Assembly: GCA_023433185.1 (NCBI GenBank)
Contig: JAEZEN010000215.1
Coordinates: forward strand, 1-5,338
Origin: Pseudomonadota bacterium
GTDB lineage: Bacteria; Pseudomonadota; Alphaproteobacteria; Rhizobiales; Kaistiaceae
Direction of reading: 5' to 3'
DNA: 5,338 bases
Within the stretch, counting starts at the first letter, position 1, and each line of letters begins with the position of its first letter. The position numbers and the translations under genes are program-made. Shown here piece after piece: positions 1 through 5,338 of the stretch. The notes under the pieces were generated by a model. The model was given only the letters and a program-made list of their open reading frames with translations, was not told the origin of the DNA and did not search any database.

Positions 1-889
1 CATCGAGTTCGACGAGTCGATCGCCACCATCGACATCCTCTACGATCTCGCCTTCCTGCTCATGGACCTGTGGGAGAAGGGGCTGCCGGCGCAGGCGAGC
101 CTGGTGCTCAACCGCTACCTGTGGGGCGCGACGGAGCTGAACCGCGAGCTGGAAGGCCTGGCGGCGCTGCCGCTCTTCATGAGCCTCCGGGCCGCGGTGC
201 GCGCCAAGGTCGCCGCGCTCCGCCTCCGCGAGGTCGGGGCCGGTCCGGACGAGGTCGCGGAAGCGCGCCGCTACCTCGGCTTCGCGCGGGGCTTCCTGAT
301 GCCGTCGCCGCCGCGACTGGTCGCGATCGGCGGCCTGTCCGGCACCGGCAAGTCGACGATCGCGGCAAGGGTCGCACCCGCTTTGGGGCGCGCGCCGGGC
401 GCCGTGCACCTGCGCAGCGACATCGAGCGCAAGCGCATGCTCGGCGCGGACGAGCATCATCGCCTGCCCGAGGAAGCCTATGCCCACGCCCTGACGGAAC
501 GGGTCTTCGCCGCGCTCCGCGACCAGGCGGGACGGGCGCTCGCGGCGGGCCAGAGCGTGGTGGTCGATGCCGTCCACCACCGGCCCGAGGAGCGCGATGC
601 GATCGCCGCGGTGGCGGTCCGGCTCGGTGTCCCGTTCACCGGCCTCTGGCTCGAGGCGCCGCTCGAGACCGCGAGCGAGCGGGTCGAGGCACGCCGCGGC
701 GACGCCTCCGACGCGACCGCGGCGATCGTCGCCCGTCAGGCCGCCCGGCCCACGGGGCCGATCGCGTGGACCCGAATCGATGCCTCCGGCGACGCCGGGT
801 CGGTGGTGACGGCCGTCCTGAAGGCGATCGACGCCTTTCCGGGCCGCTTCAGGCGGCCTGCTTCCGCGGCGCGATCAGGCGGCGGTTGA
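1..889 (+). CDS. Aminoglycoside-phosphotransferase-like / AAA P-loop kinase fusion protein, 3' part (5' end outside window)
   Basis: The reading frame is open from base 2 to the TGA at 887-889, giving 295 residues of a protein that starts upstream. Residues 1-23 (IEFDES...DLAFLLMDL) resemble the end of an APH/choline-kinase-like fold as found in COG2187 proteins, so the ATG at 62 is internal and not the start. The C-terminal half is a P-loop kinase of the COG0645 type: Walker A GLSGTGKST at residues 111-119 (Lys117), RSDIERKR at 138-145, a Walker-B-like VVVDA at 186-190 (Asp189), and a lid-like RRGDASDA at 231-238. Such fusions are usually about 500 residues and are annotated as bifunctional aminoglycoside phosphotransferase/ATP-binding proteins. 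Their true substrate is generally unknown, and resistance should not be assumed. The last 15 or so residues (RFRRPASAARSGGG) are low-complexity and lie over the 3' end of asd, so they are probably not conserved. No signal peptide or membrane segment is seen in the visible part, so a cytoplasmic location is likely. Confidence 0.85.
   Translation, partial: IEFDESIATIDILYDLAFLLMDLWEKGLPAQASLVLNRYLWGATELNRELEGLAALPLFMSLRAAVRAKVAALRLREVGAGPDEVAEARRYLGFARGFLMPSPPRLVAIGGLSGTGKSTIAARVAPALGRAPGAVHLRSDIERKRMLGADEHHRLPEEAYAHALTERVFAALRDQAGRALAAGQSVVVDAVHHRPEERDAIAAVAVRLGVPFTGLWLEAPLETASERVEARRGDASDATAAIVARQAARPTGPIAWTRIDASGDAGSVVTAVLKAIDAFPGRFRRPASAARSGGG
840..860. terminator. Hairpin at the overlapping convergent gene ends (possible bidirectional terminator or attenuator)
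   Basis: Bases 842-847 (GGCCGC) pair perfectly with 853-858 (GCGGCC) around the 5-base loop 848-852. A 841/859 G-T wobble and the 840/860 C-G pair extend the stem to 8 bp. The asd stop codon (849-851 on the minus strand) lies in the loop. Neither strand has a T-tract after the stem, so this is not a canonical intrinsic terminator. It is the only strong stem found at this junction, but such stems also arise by chance in very GC-rich coding DNA. Confidence 0.3.
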
Positions 890-1883
890 CCAGCACCTCG
901 GCGATCTGGACGGCGTTGAGGGCGGCCCCCTTCCGCAGGTTGTCGGAGACCACCCACATCGACAGGCCGTTCTCGATCGTCGCATCCTCGCGGATGCGGC
1001 TGATATAGGTCGCGTCCTCGCCGGCCGCCTCGTAGGGCGTGATGTAGCCGCCCGGCTCATGCTTGTCGATGACGAGGCAGCCCGGCGCCTCGCGGAGGAT
1101 GTCGCGGGCCTCGTCGGCGCTGATCGGCTTCTCGAACTCGATGTTCACCGCCTCGGAATGGCCGACGAAGACCGGCACGCGGACGCAGGTCGCGGTGAGC
1201 CGGATCTTCGGATCGAGAATCTTCTTGGTCTCCGCCATCATCTTCCACTCTTCCTTGGTGGTGCCGTCCTCCATGAAGACGTCGATGTGCGGAATGACGT
1301 TGAAGGCGATGCGCTTGGGGAACTTCTTCGCCTCGACCGGGTCGGTGACGAAGACGGCGCGGGTCTGGGTGAACAGCTCGTCCGCCGCCTCCTTGCCGGC
1401 GCCGGAGACCGACTGGTAGGTCGCGACCACGACCCGGCGTATGGTGGCGATGTCATGGAGCGGCTTGAGCGCGACCACGAGCTGCGCCGTCGAGCAGTTC
1501 GGGTTCGCGATGATGTTCTTGTGGCGAAAGCCCTCGATCGCGTCGGCGTTCACCTCGGGCACGATCAGCGGCACGTCGGAATCGTAGCGCCAGGCCGACG
1601 AGTTGTCGATGACGACGCAGCCCTGCGCCCCGATGCGCGGCGACCATTCCTTCGACACTGCGCCGCCGGCCGACATCAGGCAGATGTCGGTGTCGGAGAA
1701 GTCGTGGGTGTCGAGGGCCTTCACCTTCAGCGTCCGGTCGCCGAAGGAGACCTCGGTCCCCTGGCTGCGCCGCGAGGCGAGGGCGACGACCTCGTCCGCG
1801 GGGAAGCCGCGCTCGTCCAGGATGGTCAGGATTTCGCGGCCGACATTTCCTGTCGCGCCCGCAACGGCGATCTTGTAGCCCAT
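849..1883 (-). CDS. asd: Aspartate-semialdehyde dehydrogenase
   Basis: The 344-residue product matches the usual family length. It catalyses NADPH-dependent reductive dephosphorylation of beta-aspartyl phosphate to aspartate 4-semialdehyde, the branch point toward lysine/diaminopimelate, threonine and methionine, in the cytoplasm. The N-terminal Rossmann motif is GATGNVG at residues 9-15. The catalytic cysteine is Cys130 in NPNCSTAQ, and YQSVSGAG follows at 156-163 with the conserved Gln157. The substrate-binding region includes Glu218 (AETKK), Arg235 (RVPVF) and active-site His242 (GHSEAVN). The ATG at 1883 is chosen because MGYKIAVAGATG is the normal family N-terminus and a purine-rich GAGAGGA lies just upstream. 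An in-frame start at 1943 would add 20 unconserved residues. The gene reads toward the kinase gene and overlaps its last 41 bp. Its 5' side faces a divergent intergenic region, so it probably has its own promoter. All key residues are intact. Confidence 0.97.
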   Translation of the reverse strand: MGYKIAVAGATGNVGREILTILDERGFPADEVVALASRRSQGTEVSFGDRTLKVKALDTHDFSDTDICLMSAGGAVSKEWSPRIGAQGCVVIDNSSAWRYDSDVPLIVPEVNADAIEGFRHKNIIANPNCSTAQLVVALKPLHDIATIRRVVVATYQSVSGAGKEAADELFTQTRAVFVTDPVEAKKFPKRIAFNVIPHIDVFMEDGTTKEEWKMMAETKKILDPKIRLTATCVRVPVFVGHSEAVNIEFEKPISADEARDILREAPGCLVIDKHEPGGYITPYEAAGEDATYISRIREDATIENGLSMWVVSDNLRKGAALNAVQIAEVLVNRRLIAPRKQAA

Positions 1884-1896
1884 GGCGATCCTCTCA
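1884..1896 (-). promoter_or_regulatory. asd: Ribosome binding site of asd
   Basis: On the minus strand the bases before the ATG at 1883 read GAGAGGATCGCC, which places AGAGGA about 6 nt upstream of the start. A second purine-rich run, GAGAGGAG, lies a few bases further up. This supports initiation at 1883 over the longer in-frame start at 1943. Confidence 0.6.
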
Positions 1897-1950
1897 ACTC
1901 CTCTCGGCGGGGCGGGCAGGATGCCGGTGGCACCGCCCGTCACGGTTGCC

Positions 1951-1964
1951 CTCCGCGAGCGGAG
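1951..1964. repeat. Short inverted repeat in the asd leader
   Basis: CTCCGC (1951-1956) and GCGGAG (1959-1964) are perfect reverse complements separated by 2 bases, so a 5-bp stem with a CGAG or CTCG tetraloop is possible. It lies about 70 bp upstream of the asd start and would form a small hairpin in the asd mRNA leader if transcription starts further up. There is no T-tract, so termination is not indicated, and a functional role is not shown. Confidence 0.35.
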
Positions 1965-1980
1965 AGCATCGCGGCGGGCA

Positions 1981-2003
1981 ACGAAAATGGCTCAGGTTTT
2001 CGT
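1981..2003. repeat. Perfect 7-bp inverted repeat with 9-base spacer (possible operator)
   Basis: ACGAAAA at 1981-1987 is the exact reverse complement of TTTTCGT at 1997-2003, with TGGCTCAGG between. It sits about 100 bp upstream of the asd start, in the middle of the divergent region and just upstream of the TAGAAT at 2030-2035. AT-rich half-sites of this spacing suit a dimeric DNA-binding protein better than an RNA hairpin. No regulator can be named. Confidence 0.4.
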
Positions 2004-2103
2004 GGATGCTTTCGCAGGGCGATTGGGCGTAGAATCGAGCATGCCGCCGGAGACCGGCGCGCGCATCGCCTCACTGCACAGGAACGAGTTCATTGGCCGG
2101 ACC

Positions 2104-2115
2104 CGCGAAAACGCG
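2104..2115. repeat. CGCG-AAAA-CGCG inverted repeat in the leader of the secreted-protein gene
   Basis: CGCG (2104-2107) is repeated as CGCG (2112-2115) around AAAA. Because CGCG is self-complementary, this gives a small 4-bp stem with an A-tetraloop, 25 bp before the ATG at 2141. It is short enough to be chance. Confidence 0.2.
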
Positions 2116-2140
2116 AGAACTTCTACGCCAAAGTGCCGCC

Positions 2141-2572
2141 ATGTCAATGAACTTGCGGACACCGGCGACGATCCTCGCCCTGTTGATCGCACCCGCCGCG
2201 GCGCTGGCGGGGGAGCGCATGTTCGGCTTCGAGATGGAGAAGACCTTTTCCGGCCGGACGCTCGACGGCGTCTACGAGAACGGCAGCTTCTTCTCCGAGA
2301 CCTATTTCGAGGACGGCTCGATCCGCTACCACGACATCGAGGGTGCCGATTCCGGGCAGTGGGCCGTCGAGGACGACACCTTCTGCACGTTCTACGAGAG
2401 CGCGGCCGGGGCGTGCTTCTTCGTCGAGCGCGACGGCGAGAACTGCTTCACCTTCTACCAGGCCCTCGAAGGCGACGGCGGCCGGCTGGTGCCCGATACC
2501 GAATGGACCTCCCGCGGCTGGCGGCGCGGCGCCGATTCGACCTGCGACACCCCGCCCGGCGCGGAGATCTGA
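2141..2572 (+). CDS. Small secreted protein with four cysteines, unknown function
   Basis: I do not recognise the family. From the ATG at 2141 the product is 143 residues. The N-terminus is a classic Sec signal peptide: Arg6, a hydrophobic core at about 9-22, and an ALA cleavage site giving a mature protein from Gly24. The mature part, about 120 residues, is acidic and aromatic-rich with repeated short Gly-turn/aromatic strands (DGVYENGSFF, SETYFEDGSIRYHD, FCTFYES, CFTFYQAL), which suggests a small beta-rich fold. Its four cysteines (82, 92, 102, 135) could form two disulfides in the periplasm. The start is uncertain: there is no clear Shine-Dalgarno before 2141. An in-frame TTG at 2093 has AGGA 9 nt upstream and would lengthen the n-region by 16 residues, and ATG 2147 is also possible. 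The gene is divergent from asd and ends 13 bp from the convergent M20 peptidase gene. Neighbours give no clue to its role. Confidence 0.8.
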   Translation: MSMNLRTPATILALLIAPAAALAGERMFGFEMEKTFSGRTLDGVYENGSFFSETYFEDGSIRYHDIEGADSGQWAVEDDTFCTFYESAAGACFFVERDGENCFTFYQALEGDGGRLVPDTEWTSRGWRRGADSTCDTPPGAEI

Positions 2573-2585
2573 GGGCAGGGTCCGC

Positions 2586-3752
2586 CTACGGTTCGGTGAC
2601 GATCGTCGCGACGAGCAGCCGGGCCGCGGTCGCGACGTCCTCGAGGTCGGCATACTCGTCGATCGCGTGGGCCTGGGCGATGTCGCCCGGCCCGAACACC
2701 ACCGTCGGCGTTCCGCGCCGGGTGAGGGTGCTGGCGTCCGAGCCGAAGGGGGCGCCGATCGGTTCCGGGTCGCGGCCGGCCCGGGCCAGCGCCGCGCCGA
2801 GGCGCCCGACGATCGCGGCGTCCCGCGGCACCTCCATCGACAGGCCGTCGATGAACGGCGGCTTGGTCTCGATGCGCGCACCGTCGGGCAGCGGGAAGGA
2901 CGCGACGAGCCCGGCGACCCGGGTCCAGGCCTCGGTACCGGTTTCCTCCGGCAGGGTGCGGAGGTCGAAGGTCATGCGGACCCGCGCCGGCACGCTGTTC
3001 AGCCCCTCGCCGCCCGCGATGCGGGTGCAGGTCAGCGTCGACGGGCCGAGCATCGGATGGCGGCGGGTATCGCGCTTCATGGCCTCGCGGAGATGGGCGT
3101 GGAGGTCGGCGGCGAGGGCGATCGCGTCGATCCCCTCGTGCGGCCGGGAGGAATGGGCGTTCCGCCCGTGCACCTCGACGACGAAGCGGGTCGCGCCCTT
3201 GAGCGCGGTGATGATCCGGAGGCCGGTCGGCTCGCCGGCTATGCCCATGGCATAGGGCGGATGGGCGGCGGCGTGGTGGGTGACGCCGCGGAAGGTCGTC
3301 TCCTCGTCGATCGCGGCGACGAAGGTCACGTCGCAGTCGCGGTCGAGGTCGCGGGCGGCCCGGAGCGCCAGCATGAACATCGCAAGGCTCGCCTTGTCGT
3401 CGACCGCGCCGCGGCCGTAGAGCCGGCCGTCGCGGACCACCGGGGTGAACGGATCGTCCATGCCGTCGACCTGGACGGTGTCGGTGTGTCCCTCCCAGAT
3501 GACGCGCGGCGCGCCGGGCGGGCCGGGCAGGCGGGCGACGACGTTCGGCCGCCCGGGCAGGACTTCCTCGAACGCCGCTTCGATGCCGCTCGCCACCAGC
3601 CAGTCGCGCACGAACCTCGCCATGCGCTCTTCGCCGGCCCACTCCGCCGGCAGGCCGGGCGCCAGCAGGTCGGGGTTGATGCTCGGGGTGGCGACCATCG
3701 CGCCGAGCAGGTCCGCCACCGCGGCGGCGGTGATGTCGTGAGTTTCGGGCAT
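2586..3752 (-). CDS. M20-family metallopeptidase / amidohydrolase (ArgE/DapE-like)
   Basis: This 388-residue, full-length M20 zinc hydrolase has no signal peptide and so is cytoplasmic. M20 enzymes cleave amide bonds in N-acyl amino acids, small peptides or carbamoyl compounds. The two-metal site is intact: His89 (GHTDT, with Asp91), bridging Asp118 (GRGAVDDK), catalytic base Glu150 and ligand Glu151 (IDEE), Glu174 (GEPT), and C-terminal His362 (AHAIDEY). The inserted dimerisation domain spans about 183-290 and begins near VHGRNAHSSRPHEG, whose His200 normally completes the partner active site. The ATG at 3752 follows the second permease stop by 14 nt with little Shine-Dalgarno, which fits translational coupling within the permease operon. 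Its co-transcription with a solute importer suggests it processes the imported compound. Resemblance to ArgE/DapE does not prove acetylornithine or succinyl-diaminopimelate as substrate, and no arginine or lysine biosynthesis gene is adjacent. Family confidence is high and substrate confidence low. Confidence 0.93.
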   Translation of the reverse strand: MPETHDITAAAVADLLGAMVATPSINPDLLAPGLPAEWAGEERMARFVRDWLVASGIEAAFEEVLPGRPNVVARLPGPPGAPRVIWEGHTDTVQVDGMDDPFTPVVRDGRLYGRGAVDDKASLAMFMLALRAARDLDRDCDVTFVAAIDEETTFRGVTHHAAAHPPYAMGIAGEPTGLRIITALKGATRFVVEVHGRNAHSSRPHEGIDAIALAADLHAHLREAMKRDTRRHPMLGPSTLTCTRIAGGEGLNSVPARVRMTFDLRTLPEETGTEAWTRVAGLVASFPLPDGARIETKPPFIDGLSMEVPRDAAIVGRLGAALARAGRDPEPIGAPFGSDASTLTRRGTPTVVFGPGDIAQAHAIDEYADLEDVATAARLLVATIVTEP

Positions 3753-3766
3753 GGCGGGGGTCTCGG

Positions 3767-4741
3767 TCAGCGGCGGGCGGCCTCGCGGCCGGAAAAGAGA
3801 AGGAGGATCAGGATCAGCGAGCCGAAGAGGATGCTGCGCCAGCCGGGCGAGGCGTTCACCACGGTGATCAGGGCGGTGATGGTGACGAGGAGCACCGCGC
3901 CGGGGATGGTCCCGGCATAGGTGCCGGCGCCCCCCAGGATCGACGTGCCGCCGAGCACCACCGCGGCGATCGAGGCGAGGAGATAGGGGTCGCCGATGCC
4001 GACATAGCCCTGGCCGTTCATGCCCAGCACCAGCACCCCGGCAAGTCCGGCGGTGAAGCCCGAGATGGCGTAGACGGCAACCGTCGTCGTCCGCGTGTTG
4101 ATGCCCGACAGGGCGGCGGCGAGCGGGTTTGCGCCGAGCGCGAAGATCCTCGCGCCGAAGGGCGTGGCATGGAGGAGGACGAGGGCCAGCGCCGAGACGC
4201 CGATCCAGAGGATGACGCCGGCCGGGATGCCGACCGGCCGGGCATTGCCGAGGAAGGCGAGGATCGGGCTGCCGGCCGAGACGGCGGTGCCGCCGGCGAT
4301 GAGGATCAGGACGCCCTGGAGGAACGTCGCCATGGCGAGCGTCATGATCATCGGGTGGACGCGGAGGAAGGCGATGCCGAGCCCGTTGAGCATGCCGATG
4401 CCGCTGGCCGCGGCAAGCACGATCACGATGGCAAGCCCGCCGGTGGGGTCGCCGGCGATGGTGGCGAGCGGCACGCCGACGGCGGAGACCGTGACGATCG
4501 CGCCGACCGACAGGTCGATGCCGCCGGCGATCACCACCAGCGTCTGGCCGATCGACACGATGCCGATCACGGCGGCGAGTTCGAGCAGGTAGCGGAGGTG
4601 GCCGTAGGAGCCGAAACCGGGCTTGAGCAGGCCCGCCACGACCCAGACCGCGAGGACGATGGCGACGGTCAGGAAGGCGCGGCTCCGAAAGACCGTGCCG
4701 ATGCGGAAGGGCGGGAAGCGCTCGCTCGCCGGGCTGCTCAC
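3767..4741 (-). CDS. ABC transporter permease, RbsC/AraH-type (BPD_transp_2 family)
   Basis: This 324-residue inner-membrane permease subunit belongs to the ribose/sugar ABC importer type. The family hallmark IAGGIDLSVGA lies at about 71-81. The cytoplasmic coupling loop, GARIFALGANPLAAALSGIN at 196-215, has the usual G-A-N pattern and contacts the ATPase, and the second glycine signature, AAVVLGGTSILGGAGT, is at about 269-284. Around eight to ten hydrophobic segments are visible, starting at about 23-40, 52-72, 80-98 and 111-130. The GTG at 4741 is chosen because it overlaps the upstream permease stop as GTGA and has GGAGGA about 8 nt upstream. The frame stays open well beyond this point, but that extension reads the upstream permease out of frame and looks like arginine/proline-rich shadow sequence. 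It pairs with the upstream permease as a heterodimeric channel. Members of this family carry sugars, autoinducer-2, nucleosides and other small solutes, so substrate is undetermined. Confidence 0.93.
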   Translation of the reverse strand: MSSPASERFPPFRIGTVFRSRAFLTVAIVLAVWVVAGLLKPGFGSYGHLRYLLELAAVIGIVSIGQTLVVIAGGIDLSVGAIVTVSAVGVPLATIAGDPTGGLAIVIVLAAASGIGMLNGLGIAFLRVHPMIMTLAMATFLQGVLILIAGGTAVSAGSPILAFLGNARPVGIPAGVILWIGVSALALVLLHATPFGARIFALGANPLAAALSGINTRTTTVAVYAISGFTAGLAGVLVLGMNGQGYVGIGDPYLLASIAAVVLGGTSILGGAGTYAGTIPGAVLLVTITALITVVNASPGWRSILFGSLILILLLFSGREAARR

Positions 4742-5338
4742 GTCACGCTCCTCCAGCGCCTGATCTCGGGAAGCGCCACCGCGCCGATGATGATGAGCCC
4801 CTGCGCGACATACTGGGCGACCGGCGAGAAGCCGAGGAAGAACATCACGCTGATCATCAGGCTGAGCAGCAGGCTGCCGGCCAGCGCCCCGCGCATCGTG
4901 CCCTTGCCGCCGAGGAATCCGATTCCGCCGAGCACCGCGGCGGCGATCGAGTTGAGGGTGAAGGCGTTGCCGATCACGGGATCGCCCGAGCCGGTCTGGG
5001 CGGCGACGAAGAGGCCGGCGAGGGTGCAGAGCAGGCCGCTGATCGCGTAGGCGACGATCCGGGCGAGGTCGACCGGCACGCCCGAGCGGTAGGCGCCGAC
5101 CGGGTTCTCGCCGGCGGCATAGAGGCTGAGCCCGATCGGCGTCGCGAGGTACAGCTTCCACAGGAGCGCGATCGCCACCAGGACCAGGAAGGCGACCGGG
5201 AGGTTGCCGGCCAGCAGGTTCGAGAACCACAGAGGGATCTCGCCGCCGGGCCGCGGCAGGATGAGGAGCGCCACGCCACCGATGATGAAGGCGGCGGCCA
5301 GCGTGACGACGATCGCCGGCAGGCGCAGGCGGACGACG
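4738..5338 (-). CDS. ABC transporter permease, RbsC/AraH-type, 3' part (5' end outside window)
   Basis: The minus-strand frame is open from the right edge to the TGA at 4738-4740, giving 199 C-terminal residues of a protein normally about 310-340 long. The first visible residues (VRLRLPAIVVTLAAAF) are the mid-protein region that follows the conserved first half in this family. The coupling loop PIGLSLYAAGENPVGAYRSG and the signature IAAAVLGGIGFLGGKGT are both clear, followed by the last membrane segments. A GTG at 5274 opens an internal stretch only and is not the real start. This gene overlaps the downstream permease by 4 bp and shares with it the same architecture but differs in sequence, as expected for a heterodimeric pair. 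An ATPase (RbsA-like) and a periplasmic binding protein would be expected upstream, beyond the right edge. The substrate is unknown. Confidence 0.93.
   Translation of the reverse strand, partial: VVRLRLPAIVVTLAAAFIIGGVALLILPRPGGEIPLWFSNLLAGNLPVAFLVLVAIALLWKLYLATPIGLSLYAAGENPVGAYRSGVPVDLARIVAYAISGLLCTLAGLFVAAQTGSGDPVIGNAFTLNSIAAAVLGGIGFLGGKGTMRGALAGSLLLSLMISVMFFLGFSPVAQYVAQGLIIIGAVALPEIRRWRSVT
4742..4756 (-). promoter_or_regulatory. Shine-Dalgarno site for the second permease, inside the upstream gene's end
   Basis: The minus strand reads TGGAGGAGCGTGAC immediately before the GTG at 4741. The near-consensus GGAGGA lies about 8 nt upstream of that start, within the last codons of the first permease. 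With the GTGA overlap this decides the start and indicates translational coupling of the two permeases. Confidence 0.7.

Larger units (their letters stand above)
1884..2140. promoter_or_regulatory. Divergent intergenic region between asd and the small secreted-protein gene
   Basis: This 257-bp stretch is the only substantial non-coding DNA in the window and must hold the asd promoter and probably that of the plus-strand gene. It is slightly richer in A/T than the genes around 1980-2040 and 2100-2135. I see no convincing sigma-70 promoter on either strand. The best plus-strand -10-like match is TAGAAT at 2030-2035, which lacks a good -35. It contains several small inverted repeats: 1925-1935, 1951-1964, 1981-2003 and 2104-2115. 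No known riboswitch fold was recognised. Confidence 0.5.

Noticed and set aside
1925..1935. CGGTG-G-CACCG palindrome in the asd leader
   Set aside because: The arms are only 5 bp with a 1-base centre, so it cannot form a stable hairpin, and it resembles the random GC palindromes seen elsewhere in the window.
1884..1943. 20-residue longer N-terminus of Asd from an upstream start
   Set aside because: The family begins at MxYKIAVAGATG, a Shine-Dalgarno sits just before 1883, and the extra residues are proline/glycine-rich and unlike other Asd proteins.
1059..2150. 363-codon open frame on the plus strand opposite asd
   Set aside because: It lies antisense to a clear asd gene. Its translation is arginine/glycine/aspartate-rich with no family motifs, as expected for a codon-bias shadow in GC-rich DNA.
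2604..2613. 10-bp perfect palindrome CGTCGCGACG
   Set aside because: It lies inside the coding end of the M20 gene. Such GC palindromes are frequent by chance at this base composition, and there is no T-tract or promoter context.
1882..3255. 457-codon plus-strand open frame crossing the intergenic region, the secreted-protein gene and part of the M20 gene
   Set aside because: It spans several real genes on both strands, and its translation is arginine-, alanine- and serine-rich with no recognisable domain.
2343..3920. 525-codon plus-strand open frame opposite the M20 peptidase
   Set aside because: It is antisense to an intact M20 gene with all metal ligands, and the product is low-complexity. 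This is the typical shadow pattern.
4742..5230. N-terminal extension of the second permease, with the frame open to 5230
   Set aside because: The extension is the out-of-frame reading of the upstream permease. The GTG at 4741, with GGAGGA before it and the GTGA overlap, is a much better start, and the resulting length fits the family.

Overview
The window is very GC-rich and densely coded, with strong third-position G/C bias. The encoded proteins look like those of an alphaproteobacterium, most likely Hyphomicrobiales (Rhizobiales). That placement rests on the general look of the aspartate-semialdehyde dehydrogenase, the aminoglycoside-phosphotransferase/AAA kinase fusion and the RbsC-type permeases. 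It is inference, not a database result. The region looks like ordinary chromosome: no insertion sequences, integrases, CRISPR arrays, tRNA or rRNA genes were seen.

Layout from left to right. (1) The 3' part of a plus-strand gene for a two-domain protein, with a phosphotransferase-like N-terminus (mostly outside the window) and a P-loop kinase C-terminus, ends at 889. (2) asd, on the minus strand (849-1883), converges on it, and the two coding ends overlap by 41 bp across a strong hairpin. (3) A 257-bp divergent intergenic region (1884-2140) separates asd from a plus-strand gene for a small secreted protein with four cysteines (2141-2572), which I cannot assign to a known family. (4) That gene runs tail to tail, 13 bp apart, into a minus-strand operon that enters from the right edge: two RbsC/AraH-type ABC permeases (the first truncated by the window edge) followed by a cytoplasmic M20-family metallopeptidase. 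The permeases overlap by 4 bp (GTGA), and the peptidase starts 14 nt after the second permease stops.

How the genes work together. Asd makes aspartate semialdehyde for lysine/diaminopimelate, threonine and methionine synthesis and appears to be transcribed alone here. The right-hand operon looks like an uptake-and-hydrolysis unit: the permease pair would import a small solute, with an ATPase and binding protein expected beyond the right edge, and the M20 enzyme would hydrolyse an amide, peptide or acyl bond in the imported compound. The substrate cannot be read from the sequence. No clearly new biological system is evident. The best follow-up items are the permease-peptidase pairing, the unassigned cysteine-containing secreted protein, and the overlapping convergent end of asd.
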